Made by a program: the position numbers and the translations under genes. Shown here in pieces: positions 11,012 through 21,309 of a stretch of DNA of 25,279 nt. The notes below the pieces were generated by a model. The model searched no databases. It had not been told where the DNA came from and saw only the letters and a program-made list of their open reading frames with translations. Source of the stretch: Elysia marginata (Eukaryota; Mollusca; Gastropoda; Plakobranchidae); contig BMAT01006938.1 of NCBI GenBank assembly GCA_019649035.1, positions 212,944-238,222 of the forward strand, in the 5' to 3' direction. Every line of letters starts with the position of its first letter. Position 1 is the stretch's first letter.

Positions 11012-11170
11012 CGTGGAGGTCAAGTGGTTAGATACTTGCCTCCCGACCGAGATGTCGGGGGGTTAGAGCTCTGACTTGGCATGTCGGCTTTTGATTCCTG
11101 AGAGAAGGCTCTTTGCACACATTTCATTGCCTCAGTCACGCGTTCAATAAGTAAGCGGCTGTGGGCATTG
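11012..11170 (+). mobile_element. tRNA-derived SINE, plus strand
   Basis: A good A-box GTCAAGTGGTTAG is at 11019-11031 and a B-box-like GGTTAGAGCTC at 11061-11071 (consensus GGTTCGANTCC), about 30 nt apart. Between them CTTGCCTCCCGACCGAGATG resembles an anticodon arm. The body continues GAAGGCTCTTTGCACACATT and CATTGCCTCAGTCACGCG. Several B-box positions are mutated, so the copy is old. The 3' end is uncertain and may reach about 11200. A host tRNA gene is unlikely because the T arm is degraded and a body is attached. Confidence 0.6.
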
Positions 11171-11199
11171 AACGATCTTGTCAGTATACTGACTGCGCA

Positions 11200-12245
11200 T
11201 TAGTGAGTTCAGATAATAATTTAAGACAGTCACATACATAATCTTTAGTTGAATAATATGACTGTTTCTTTTCTTTATTACAAGATACAAAATATGCTCT
11301 TGTAAAGTTGGCAATGGTCTATTAAGGAATTTATCTAAAGCGATCAGAGCATTAAAAAAATTAGGTCCTAAAGCGTTATAAAAGAAACGCACATCGTAGA
11401 TATTTAGATGTGTAGATGAAGCCATCTAGGCTTTAAATTCCTACCCTGGTCATATCGAAATTTTCCTATCTTTTTCAATGCTAAGATGAGTATCCCGTCA
11501 TAGAATAAAGAGGTTATACCATAGAGCTGGAGCGATGATCGTAAAAGCCGATCCTCTGTGAGTTTATAAGGGAAGCTGCCAAAAATGGTATAAAATTCGC
11601 CTGGAGCTCACTTACTTGTGAAGTTATTGCCAGAAAAATACATTTTTTTTGTGGTGCCTGCGTATTTAAAGCATGTTATTTTGCTGTTCAAACCCGACCA
11701 CTTTTTTTCCTTTAGGAGGTTGGATCAAGTTTTCTGCCAAAATACTTTACAGCATCGATAATTTCAGGAAAATTTAGTTTGTATCACAAACAATTTATTG
11801 TCGATGATTTATCCTGACATGTTATCCACAAAAAGATATGTCTTGAGCGAGGTTCCATTTGGAATAGAGCATTTTATTCTAACTATTGTTGAAAGATTAA
11901 ACAATCATATTATTCAACTAAAGACTAGGCATGTGTCTGACTCAAATCATTTGTGTTAGTCTGCATAATCTTGTTTAGCGTGCTAAAAAGATCTTGACTT
12001 ACATACAACATGTTGCTAATTCTTTTTCTTATTTGCTAATGTTAGTTTCCAGATGTAAACACATTAAGATCTAGCTTCTAAACCTAAGTGCATGTTACGA
12101 TCTTCAAGACTGTAGAGATTATCAAAGCTTTTTCTTTCTGCCCTTATGTTTTTAGAAAGTTTCTACAAAATTGATACATCTACCAACCTAATTTTTTAAA
12201 TTGTACAAACATACCCATTATTTTTACAGAAAAATTTTTTTAATA
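11200..12245. other. Unannotated DNA upstream of the mariner element
   Basis: A minus-strand frame of 93 codons with an ATG start (11144-11425) is the only open frame of note. It has no recognisable domain, and its 3' end runs into the SINE-like sequence. The remainder is AT-rich with no detectable structure. Confidence 0.45.
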
Positions 12246-13487
12246 TACGAGGATGGGCTGAAAAATAATGCAATTTCGTTTGTAACTTTTAAAATATTTG
12301 ATCCCGGCAGCTGAAATTTGGCATGCTCACTCTTAAACCAAATAGCTTTCATGTGAGAGAAAATGGCATTTGTGTGATGTCAATGAGCACCAAAAATGCT
12401 TACGTCAAAACCAATGGCTGATGACCTTTGTCGATATTGTTTACGAACATGGCATCTACTAAAGATGTTCGATTCAAACAGCGTGCTGTCATTGAATTTC
12501 TTTCTGTTGAAGGTAGATCACCAATGGAAATCCATCAACGGCTCAAAATGGTATATAGGGAAGCATGTGTAGAGTATTCAACTGTTTGTCGGTGGGTTTT
12601 ATCACTGAAAGGGGGAGAATCGACTGAATCAATATTGCGTGATCAGAAGCGTTCAGGTAGGCCCCTGAGTGCTTCAAATGCGGCTAATCAGAAAGATGTT
12701 GACAAAATGAGTTTAGGCAATCGGCGCATTAAACAAAAGGATATTGCTAAAGACCTCAAGAGAAAGAGTCCAACATATCATTACAGATATTCTCGGCTAC
12801 AGAAAAGTGTCTGCAAGGTGGGTGCCGCGAATGTTGACTGATGAGATGAAAATGCAAAGAAAAACAACGTCTGCCGAACTACTGAAACTTTATGAGGAAG
12901 AGGGCGAGGGATTCATTCAGCGGGTTTTCACAGGGGTTGAGTCCTGGGTACATCATTTTGACCCTGAGAGCAAACGTCAGTCGATGGAAGACTGGCACAA
13001 GAGCTCTCCTTCTGCGAGGAAATTCAAAGTTGTTACCTCTGCCAGAAAAGTGATGCTGACTGTTTTCTGGGACTCAGAGGGAATTGTTCATATAGAATTT
13101 CTAAAACAAGGAAATACTGTTAACTCAGAATGGTATATCTCTTCGTTGAGCAAGCTAAGTGCGCCCTACAAAGCACGCAATACTGCATCACGACAAAGCC
13201 AGGCCGCACACAAGTCGCCAGACTGAAGAGGCACTGCATAAAATAATTTCGTCGTATTGCCCCATCCGTCCTACAGACCAGACCTTGCGCCAAGTGATTT
13301 TAATCTTTTCCCGAAATTAAAGGAACACCTCAGAGGAAAACATTACGGAAGTGATGAAGATGTGGAGGTTGCCGTTCGGAATTGGTTCAGGCAAAAATGT
13401 GTGGACTTTTTCACCGACGGCATCCGTCAACTTGTACGTCGTTGGCAGCTGTGTGTGGATCGGGATGGAGACTACGTTGAAAAATAA
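12246..13487 (+). mobile_element. Mariner-type DNA transposon, 5' end present, 3' TIR not found
   Basis: Homology appears to begin at TACGAGGATGGGCTGAAAAA (12246-12265), which resembles a mariner terminal inverted repeat (TACGAGG...) at a TA target, about 200 bp before the transposase ATG. The sequence after the stop (13488-13560) contains no inverted CCTCGTA-type end, so the right TIR seems deleted or decayed beyond recognition. Without it the copy cannot be mobilised in cis. Only the transposase gene lies between. Confidence 0.8.
12449..13487 (+). pseudogene. Mariner transposase (D34D), inactivated by frameshifts and a catalytic Asp change
   Basis: Tc1/mariner transposases bind the element's terminal repeats and cut and paste it using a DD34D triad. 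From the ATG at 12449 the reading covers about 346 codons, the normal mariner length, but needs three frame changes (near 12760, between 13150 and 13186, and near 13245). The N-terminal helix-turn-helix region has the family pattern (FKQRAVIEFLSVEGRSPMEI, then YSTVCRWV and DQKRSGRP). The first catalytic site, normally TGDESW, reads TGVESWVHHFDPE, so Asp is Val (codon 12936-12938). The second is HHDKARPH (Asp at 13192-13194) and the third is PDLAPSDF (Asp at 13296-13298). Correcting one lost base gives exactly 34 residues between the last two. The C-terminus RDGDYVEK is typical. The gene is clearly dead, although its sequence is otherwise well preserved, suggesting moderate age. Confidence 0.93.
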
Positions 13488-13489
13488 TG

Positions 13490-14215
13490 TAAAAATAATC
13501 TATGTATGATATAGCAGATACTTTGATCTTTAACTTGATACCATTTGCGTTTGTGTACCTCTAAAAAAAAATAAGCTGAGAGGGAAATGGCATCAATTAT
13601 CAGCACATTCGCATTTATAATCTAGATCTTTTAGTGTGTTGGTAAAAATTAAATATGTCAACTGGAAACACCCCTTGGGTGATTTGCTTCGGCGCTCGTA
13701 AATGCTTCAAATAGGGTTTAATCCTCACATCCAAGGAAAAGATGCGGCTCATTCTTTAGCTCCATTATAACAAGATTGTGATTCTTACTCAAAATACTGG
13801 ACTAATACTGCATGTGAAATCTACTTTTTAATATTCCTGTTTAATGCAATCACAACTTGACCATCTTTTCATTCTAAAAACGTAAATTTTTTTTCTCTTT
13901 GCTACGCTGAATTGCCATAGGCAGAGCAATTGTTAAAAAAAGCATTGGCGTGAATTATTTTTTTTTCAAGCTTGAACAAGAACCATAGCTGGCAGTTGTG
14001 TCATAAGCACGAGGGCTTGCATTTTATTCTTGTCGTTGGATGAAAAGGATATCCTGCAACCGAAAGGCAAACGAAAACCGGGGAACTCTGAGCGCAATTT
14101 GTTTGGTTTAGGAGATTTAATTTCTGAGACCAGATTCGCCATGAAACTAGATATCGTTTTGTTTGAGACTAAAACCCATAAGAATTGTGACCTAGTGCAA
14201 TACATGGACTGGTTT
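13490..14215. other. Unannotated spacer with overlapping short open frames
   Basis: Two overlapping frames occur at 13966-14205 (minus, 79 codons, ATG start) and 14030-14218 (plus, 62 codons). Neither resembles a known family. The plus frame is somewhat rich in charged residues but has no domain I can name. No SINE boxes were seen. Confidence 0.4.
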
Positions 14216-14219
14216 TGAT

Positions 14220-14395
14220 CTCTGTCTGTCTGCCTCTTTCTCTCTGTCCCCCCCCCCTCACCACTCTATAACGCAATCTTTCTCGTTCTCTATCTCTGTC
14301 CCTTTATCACTTTCTTCTCCTTCTTCTTCTTCTTCTTACTATTCTTCTTTTTCTTTTTACTATTCTTCTTCTTCTTCTTCTTCTTCTTCTTCATC

Positions 14396-14454
<59 letters not shown>

Positions 14455-14535
14455 TATTATTATTATTTATTATTATTATTATTATTTTATTATTACTATT
14501 ATTATCATTATTATTATTATTTTTATTTTCTTAAT
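14220..14535. repeat. Compound microsatellite: CT-rich, (TTC)n, then (TTA)n
   Basis: A CT-rich lead with a run of nine C near 14249-14257 passes into interrupted (TTC)n at about 14310-14394, then (TTA/ATT)n from 14397 to about 14530 with TTTA and ATCATT interruptions. The junction TTCATCTTATT suggests point mutations seeding one trinucleotide from another. No LINE tail sequence is recognisable next to it. Confidence 0.95.
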
Positions 14536-14936
14536 ATCATTACTATTATTAAAACACATCTACATACTTTTAAAGAATAGTTTTGGCAATATATACTTTG
14601 TAATTGGATTACAAAACAGAGCCCACAGTTCAGACTCACGGTCCCATTTTAAGTAAAGGCACTATCTTGAACGGCCGTGGCTATTCCACAACCTACATTT
14701 TCGTTGCTGTTAAAAAAAACAAAAAAACCCAGCAACACTCTTGGCAAACAAACTAAGGCTCATTAATATGACGTTGTCATAGACACAATGCGACAACAAA
14801 TGAACAAGGTCTAGTCCTTTTTGGGCCAAATTTCGTGCATTATTTTAGAGTTTGAATATTGGGTGTGGCAAATTAAACAAAAACCCACCTAAACTGATAA
14901 AGGATTGACAGATTGTATTCAATCGCCATTAGTCAC
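14536..14936. other. Unannotated spacer
   Basis: AT-rich with no recognisable gene or repeat. It leads into the duplicated block that starts near 14940. Confidence 0.5.
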
Positions 14937-14939
14937 AGA

Positions 14940-15092
14940 AGCCTAAGTCATTACAACTTTGTAATCAAGTGGAAATAGATTTTGTATTCTATTAATATTT
15001 TCGTGATCATTATGTTTGTGTGTGTGACGGTGTGTGTGCGTGTGCGGTATGAAAACTTTTAACACAATGTTAGTAAAGGCGCGCCTAAGATT
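14940..15092 (+). repeat. Tandem duplication, copy 1 (left part, ends at the SINE)
   Basis: This block aligns with 15455-15581. Shared segments include TTTGTAATCA, GTGGAAATA and GGTATGAAAACTTTTA-CACAAT-TTAG-AAAGGCGCGC-TAAG. Copy 1 also carries a small TG-rich expansion at about 15015-15046. Its right end was split by the SINE at 15093-15397; the GCGCGCCTAAGATT at 15079-15092 serves as the left target-site duplication. Confidence 0.7.
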
Positions 15093-15397
15093 GGTTGGTT
15101 GTTTGTTTGAATTTCAACGTCTCTTTTCAACTACAAGGTTGTATTAGAGACGGCGCTTGGGACAATTGAAAGCGTACTGCCACACTGTGATGTAAGGAAC
15201 GCTTGCACACACCACACCCAGTCAAATTATTCTGACACCGGGCCGACCAGACTTAGCACTAAATCCATAATGCCAGACACTAGGCGGATCAGCTGCTAAA
15301 AACAATTTTTAAGTCCTTGGTTTTACTCGGCCGCTGATCGAACCACGTACCTCCCGATCTCTGAGTGAGTGTCTCACCACTAGACCACAGAGCCGGT
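15093..15397 (-). mobile_element. Full-length tRNA-derived SINE with target-site duplication
   Basis: On the minus strand the element starts ACCGGCTCTGTGGTCTAGTGG, with A-box TGGTCTAGTGG (plus 15378-15388) and B-box GGTTCGATCAG (15334-15344), a pol III promoter spacing of about 34 nt. A body of roughly 230 nt follows and ends GAAATTCAAACAAACAACC (near 15096-15114), a CAAA-type tail. Flanking copies GCGCGCCTAAGATT (15079-15092) and GCGTGTTTAAGAAGATT (15398-15414) form a target-site duplication of 14-17 bp. The block at 15565-15581 (GCGCGCTTAAGAAGATT) is a paralogous uninterrupted version of the site, which fixes both ends. The SINE encodes no protein and would depend on a LINE for movement. 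The internal domain was not assigned to a named SINE superfamily. Confidence 0.85.
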
Positions 15398-15454
15398 GCG
15401 TGTTTAAGAAGATTTTACTGGGTTTTTTTCAAGAGGCGTTGGCTTCCACCCAAG

Positions 15455-15590
15455 CCCAAGTCGTTTCAGTTTTGTAATCAGGACTGGTGGAAATAAAAAA
15501 TTTTATGCTCATAATAGAGTACTCATGAGTGGTATGAAAACTTTTACCACAATATTAGAAAAAGGCGCGCTTAAGAAGATTTTATTATTT
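15455..15590 (+). repeat. Tandem duplication, copy 2, with SINE empty site
   Basis: Homologous to 14940-15092 but without the SINE. The pre-insertion sequence GCGCGCTTAAGAAGATT lies at 15565-15581. By eye I estimate about three-quarters identity over the more diverged left part and close to 90% over the GGTATGAAAACTTTT... part. Confidence 0.7.
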
Positions 15591-15599
15591 ATTATTTTA

Positions 15600-16300
15600 T
15601 TAGTTATTTCAACAGACGGGTTGGCCAATTTACATAAAGCTTCTAATCAAGATTGACTTCAGAAGGCGTTATTTTGCATATCGTATCATATTTCTTGAAA
15701 TCATTATTATTACTTCTACCAAATAAATATGCTTATCTATATATGCCTTTCAAGAGGCCTAATTGAAATGCATTGTAATTGTTTATACACCATTAATAAA
15801 TTTATGATTTTAATCAAAAGGAAGACGTTTTTATAATAAAGGTGGTATAAAAATTGCCCTGTCTATGACATTGATTGGTTTTCTTTTATTGATTGTCTGC
15901 ATGGCTGATTAATATCAAGACTGAGCTTAGCACAAGAGCTGTTGTTGGAACAAGTTGATAATAAAATACAAAAATTAAAACAAATGAGAAAAAAATTTAT
16001 TAAGCATTTGTTATTCTTTCTTGAATAAAATGACTAAAAATTAAGTCAGAAGCCTTTCACTTCAAAATGACCGACTTATTTGATAGTACTTTCACTATTA
16101 TATTCAAGCCAAAATGATCCCGGGCGGTTTTTTTTTATGAAATTGGCCTAAAGTTTTAGTTTTTCCGTGACATGAAATGACAGCTTTTTCTTTTTTTAAC
16201 CTCAATGTTTGCGGCTATGACTGGAATGCACCGTTTTCTCTTGTAGCATCATGCAGGTACCATAATATCTCGAGACGGTTGTTTACAATAAGGTTTTTGA
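15600..16300. other. Unannotated AT-rich DNA
   Basis: No recognisable gene. The sequence after the duplicated block is AT-rich with an ATTT-type start (15583-15606). Confidence 0.5.
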
Positions 16301-16303
16301 TAT

Positions 16304-16386
16304 ATATAGAGAAAGAGAGATATAGACAGAGACAGAGTGGGGAGGGAGAGGGAGAGAAAAGGAGAGAGAGAGAGCGAGAGAGAGAG

Positions 16387-16424
<38 letters not shown>
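16304..16424. repeat. (GA)n microsatellite
   Basis: It begins with TATATA, then GAGA-rich imperfect repeats, ending in a perfect (GA)15 at 16394-16423. Arg/Glu-rich (plus) and Leu/Ser-rich (minus) frames across it are artefacts. Confidence 0.95.
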
Positions 16425-16427
<3 letters not shown>

Positions 16428-16431
16428 TCAA

Positions 16432-18348
16432 ATTTATAACAAAGGTATTAGTTTTTTAACGTTTTTCTTATTTGCCCAATTAAAAAAAAAGAAAAAGCAT
16501 GAGATCACAAATTTCAGCATCATGTTTTCAGCACTATAATCATAATTTCAGTTTTCAGAACTTCTCATCGTCTAAACATAGTTATAAATTTTGTCACTAT
16601 CAAAACTTTTGAACTTAAAAAAACATCTAATAGCGATAGCAATAAAATAAGCTAATTGAGATGAATGGAACAGTTCGTAGACATGTTTTTTGTATAATTA
16701 TAAAACAATCGACATATTAGGTGAACAGTCTGAATAGATAAAGGCATATGACAATTAAACCAAATTAAAAAAATATTAATATAATTGGTCAGATACTTTG
16801 AATAGAGAGAGGAATTTAGGTTCAGAATAGATACAGGCAATGAATGAAAATTTAAAAGACATGAATACCAGTTTCTGTTAGGATGGATTAAACATTTTTT
16901 TTGTCAAAGGAAAGAACTGTTTGAAAAAAAATGACCTTGAGGAAACGTTCAGTATTGGATAAATTTATGAACATCTTTCCTAAAAATACACAGAAAAAGA
17001 TTTTAAAAAAATCTGCTCTTAAATGAGAGTTTCTTCAAAAAATGCCAATAAGTCTCATAATTGTTTTGAAGTGCACAGATGAGAAAAATATAGATGCTAA
17101 CTAAAATATAACGTTATTTTCATCTGACTAGGATAATTTGGTGAACATTGGTGTAAGCATATGAGAAGGTAGCTCTTTAGAAGGACTTAAAATTATAGAA
17201 GAGAATTCCTGATGTCACTTCAACAAAGAAATCGGAATTACAAAATTCGGTAGTGCAAAACAAAGAGATGCAATGAAATAGTCGCTACGACTAAACTTTC
17301 ATTCAGATATTTAACTGTACTAAAATATAAACCTTTAAGTTATAATTGGTACTTTGTCGTTTCATGCCTTGTTGTTTGTGACTCTAAGAAGAGGGAGAAC
17401 TGAGTCTAACTCTCTGTGACAACAGTGCTAACAAAAGCGTATGCGAATAGAGCCGGTAAACAAAGCATAGGCCTAATGGTTTAGTGTAGGTGTGTAGTAT
17501 GTGTATTTGTACTTGCCGCTATTATGTTTGAATTTACCGGCTTAATTTCTGTTGCTTTGCAGCCATGCGTAAACGCTTAGCCAGCGTGTCTCGGCTCTCT
17601 TGCTCCCCAAGCTCTTTGCTCTAAGGTGAACTTGCAATCCAATGACATTTTGGCGGCAGATTTGCAGAGTGAGCTGCGAATGATAGATCAGTGACTTACT
17701 AATATTTTGACTTCCGAGAATAAGAGGGTACCCTTTTAATATACCCCACAGTTTTAAGAACAATTTCTAAAAAATATTGATGAAAAGTGAGTTTATGAGA
17801 TTGTAAGTTCTAATAGAAGATGAGACTTGAATATACTCCTATAGGCCAATCAGAAGCAAAAAGACTAAACCGTAGCTGCCTAAAGGGGGATCAACAATTG
17901 CAAGACGTAACAAGTTAACCGTTAATAGACAAGGTTCTGCGTGTAATATTCTACAATCTAATACAACTTGCTGCTCAATAACTGTGTCAGAATAATCAAA
18001 CGGTTAACATGATTGAGTTTTACACTGAAGTTGCATGTTTTCATAAGGCGGCCGCGTTTCTACTTGTACACGAGGAATTAGTTTTCCATGATTGCTCCAA
18101 ATATCATGAATAATTGATAACTTGATTGTTCATTCGCAGTAATCTGTGGGACTTTTTTCTCTTTTTACTCGACCTAGGAAGACATTTGTAAAGAAATTTT
18201 TGGCAGCAAACAACCCATAGGATCAGCTATTCTCCTGTTTCGTAAGGGTATTCCCGAAAGTGACTCGAGATCCGTATTCAAAACGTTACGTCAAATCTAA
18301 CTTTCCTTTCCAAAAGTTTAGAAAAGGAAAGAAAAATGGAATGACCTG

Positions 18349-18350
<2 letters not shown>
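16432..18350. other. Long AT-rich stretch without recognisable features
   Basis: About 1.9 kb with no protein family, SINE box pair, tandem repeat or inverted repeat that I could support. The minus-strand frames at 16652-16840 (62 codons) and 17542-17763 (73 codons) resemble nothing known. An isolated A-box-like AGGCCTAATGGTTTAG near 17470 has no B-box partner. Confidence 0.5.
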
Positions 18351-18351
<1 letters not shown>

Positions 18352-18390
<39 letters not shown>

Positions 18391-18550
18391 NNNCTCTCTC
18401 TCTCTCTCTCTCTCTGTGTGTCTCTCTCTCTCTCTTTCTCCCTCCCTCTTTTTCTCTGTATCGCTCTTTCTCTTCGTCTCTCTCGCAGTGTTTCTATCTC
18501 GATCTGTGTTTTCTTCCTGTCTCTTTCGCTCTGTATTCTCTTTCTCCCAT
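18352..18550. repeat. (CT)n microsatellite containing a 3-N gap
   Basis: (TC)n runs at 18352-18390 and 18394-18415 are separated by NNN at 18391-18393, marking an assembly uncertainty, so the true array length is unknown. Imperfect CT/TG-rich sequence continues to about 18545. Confidence 0.95.
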
Positions 18551-18723
18551 CATGACAACACCAAAAAAAAAATCGTAAAACGTAAGGTCAATTTGTTGCA
18601 TAAATGTTACAATAAAAATGTCTTGTCATTTGAGTTCTGCATGTAATAGACATGTAATAGCAGGTTCTTTAAGGTAATGTACAAATAATCGTAAAGTCCC
18701 TGCTGTTTCATTTTTCGTTTACG

Positions 18724-19190
18724 TTACGAGGGTTCCTTCTCTTTGAATAGGTTGAATCCCATGGATCGCCAGCCTTCTCTTTCCATCGCCGCTTTCGCTG
18801 CTGCATTCACTCGCATGTTGGTCATCTCTGCAATGTTAGTTGTCCAGCTCTTTCTCCGACGTCCTCTGCCCCTCGACCCATCCACTTTGCCTTCTAGTAT
18901 TAATTTTTGAAGGGATTCATGTCTTTTTGTATGTCCAAAATAAGACAGTTTTTTTCTTTTTAATAGATCTTAAAAGTTCTGTTCTGTTAAGGTTCATGGT
19001 TTTGAGTACTTCTTTATGGGTTGTTTTTTCTTTCCATGAAATTCTAAGAATTCTCCGGTATGTCCACATTTCAAAAGCTTCAATTTTTCGTTCCATTGGT
19101 ATAGACAGAGTCCAGGTTCACATCCGTATGTAAGTATCGACCATACATAGCACATTTTTGGTTTACGGCCTTGATAATGAGCTCGAAATC
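18724..19190 (-). pseudogene. C-terminal fragment of a non-LTR retrotransposon endonuclease/reverse transcriptase
   Basis: Minus-strand translation from 19190 gives CYVWSILTYGCEPWTLSI, then KIEAFEMWTYRRILRISW, then HKEVLKTMNLNRTELLRSIK. After a one-base frame slip it continues YFGHTKRHESLQKLILEGKV, RGRGRRRKSW and EREGWRSMGF, with a stop at 18724-18726. This series (YGCETWTL, EAFEMWxYRRxLxISW, YFGHxxRH, LLEGKxxGxRGRGR) is the hallmark C-terminal region of a common invertebrate LINE ORF2 family; the exact clade (RTE, Jockey or related) I leave open. The catalytic RT core and endonuclease are absent, so the copy is 5'-truncated near 19190. The frame break is an extra T in a T7 run (plus 18949-18955, poly-A in sense). 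About 155 codons survive. Confidence 0.88.
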
Positions 19191-19339
19191 TATATATAAA
19201 TGTAATGATAAGGCCAAGGAATATTAGACTAAAAAGGCAAAGAACCTTGGTAGCTTTTCAGAATCTAAATTGAATGTATACTCAGTCTTTACCAGGCACA
19301 GAAACAATACGTTTAAACTTTCTCTTTTATCATGCTATC

Positions 19340-19580
19340 TTTCTTCAGGCTTTATCTATTTGTCTGTCTGTCTCTGTCTGTCTCTGTCTGTCTCTGTCTA
19401 TCTGTCTTTCTGCCTCTCTCTCTCATTCTGTCTGTCTGTCCCTGCCTCTCTGTCTGTCTGTCTGTCCCTGCCTCTCTGTCTGTCTGTATCTCTCTGTGTC
19501 TCTATATCTGTGTCTTTCTATCTGTCTATCTTTCTCTCTCTCACCCTCATTCTTTCTTTTTCTCTCTCAATCTCTCAAGG
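19340..19580. repeat. (TCTG)n/(CT)n imperfect microsatellite
   Basis: Repeats such as TCTGTCTGTCTC and CTGTCTGTCTGTCCCTGCCTC show a higher-order unit of about 22-32 bp made of TCTG and CCTGCCTCTC blocks near 19430-19490. The three overlapping Cys/Leu/Ser-rich open frames (19270-19681) are artefacts of the repeat. Confidence 0.9.
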
Positions 19581-19599
19581 CGATCAATGATGCTCTCTT

Positions 19600-21220
19600 T
19601 TCCGTTTTGGTGTCTAAAGTATTAACTTCTGGTCATGTTCTAGCACTTATGAAATTTCCACCGTTGCTGTCAAACCTCTAACAGTTAAGTAGAGGACTAG
19701 AAATCTTTAAAGGTGTTTTTATAATAATTTCTTACACTTAACGAATGATAATAATGGTCAATTAATTAGTAAAAGGCCTTCATACTAAAGCATAAAGGTC
19801 CACTTTTTGTGCTTTTTTGGAAGCTTTTGCAACTATGGGATTTGTGGGTATTTTTTAAACGTATTCTTAATAGCAAGCTTAGGGGGTGGGCATCTCTTGT
19901 AGACATTTACATTTTTTTTTTACTTTATTTACAAACTCACGTCTAAAACTAAAAAAAATGAGTTGAAATAAGTGTATCTTCAAATGCATTTTCAAGATAA
20001 ATGTACCGCACACAATTAAAAAGCTTGTATAATTATAAGAGACAGCGGTTAATCCTGTTTGATTTCTAATGATTTTTTGAACATATCCCAAAACAGACTT
20101 CAGCAATGGACTTGTCATGTGAGTGCGAGCATGAATTATTAATGACTAAATGTATCTGGAATTGACACCAGAAAATCCCCGATACTTTCGTAGTGATCTC
20201 ATTCCTAAAACAGATCTCACGATAAGATAACTTAATACTTTTTAAGACAGGACAGTTTAGCAATGCACCTTACGCCTTGACATCAATTTTGCTTGCGCAA
20301 TGATAGATAAACTTTAAAATTTCACAGGATAAAAAAAGTTAAAAAAACCTCTTAATTAATTCGATTGATTGATTGATCGTGAATAAAGAGATATGGTCAC
20401 TGTTTAATACCAAGAGCAACTAAGCACATGATTGTACATAAACGATGTAGGTAATGTTTCTTACACACAGTAATGTGCAAATTTTTTATCCACGTGCCTT
20501 TCCTGTTTATTATTTCGTTAGTCCCGTGTGTAAACTGGGGGTTAATTTCACAGTGAACATGAATTATAATATCTCTTCATCGAATCAGAACGTAATTAAT
20601 GTTAGTGTTTCCCTCTGACCCTGGGTTAATCACAAACAAAAGGGAGGCACTCCTCTTATTCCCGATCCATGATGGGGGATGAATTGACCTCTGTCACTGC
20701 GGGACCAATAATATTTTGCTCTTGATAATATTAGCATATTATATAATTCTTAAAGTTTGCATTGCAAAAAAAAACTGGTACGGGTTAAGACTATGTGGAC
20801 ATATATTTTTAGTAGGGCAAATATATTTCGACTTTATATTTACAAGTATTTTATTTATCTTTTAGTGCATCTTATGTATCTTTTAGTGCATTTTAGTTTA
20901 TCTAAGTGTAGTTTTTAACATGCAGTTTTCTGACTATAATACTATTTTTGGATAATGCATGTCATTTTCATTCAGTTTCTTTTTCAGATCAGGAATAAAT
21001 AGAGTAATATGATGCATTGTTTAAATTGAAAACTCATTTTTTTTGCTTGAGTAATGGGTTGATTAAGTGTTTATTACTTGTTGTGCCAATTGATTGAATA
21101 AAAGAGTAATTAAGCTGTAGTTTGATTGTAAAATGTAAGGGTTTCGAATAATATGTGTTTGTTTTGTTTTTAGATTCTAAAGTTAACTGAGATGGTTCGA
21201 ACTCTATAATCAAACCTTAG
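19600..21220. other. Unannotated DNA with a small 21-bp tandem repeat
   Basis: No gene was recognised. A 21-bp unit starting TATCTTTTAGTGCAT is repeated at 20856-20870 and 20877-20891, with a decayed third start near 20899. A short (GATT)n run is near 20360-20376. The minus frames at 19879-20118 and 20066-20263 are chance-like. Confidence 0.5.
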
Positions 21221-21225
21221 CGTTG

Positions 21226-21300
21226 GTTGAACAGAGCTCAATAGTTAGCTCGTCATATTCTTGATTACTCTGTTTCAGTGTTCAAACCTCACCCTGTTTT
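21226..21300 (+). mobile_element. Possible decayed tRNA-like SINE head
   Basis: GAGCTCAATAGTTAGCTCGTC (about 21234-21254) resembles an A-box/D-arm, and GTGTTCAAACCTC (about 21281-21293) resembles a B-box/T-arm, roughly 45 nt apart. The whole resembles a worn tRNA but the stems are weak. No body could be recognised after it, so this is tentative. Confidence 0.35.
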
Positions 21301-21309
21301 TGTTCTCAT

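Noticed and set aside
13478..13500. TTGAAAAATAATG as the mariner right terminal repeat
   Set aside because: It is similar to the left end but in direct, not inverted, orientation, and it overlaps the last codons of the transposase.
17465..17490. A-box-like AGGCCTAATGGTTTAG as a tRNA or SINE head
   Set aside because: No B-box is present at any plausible distance and there is no cloverleaf pairing.
19270..19681. Three overlapping 97-135 codon frames
   Set aside because: All are translations of one TCTG/CT satellite; their ends run into unrelated sequence.
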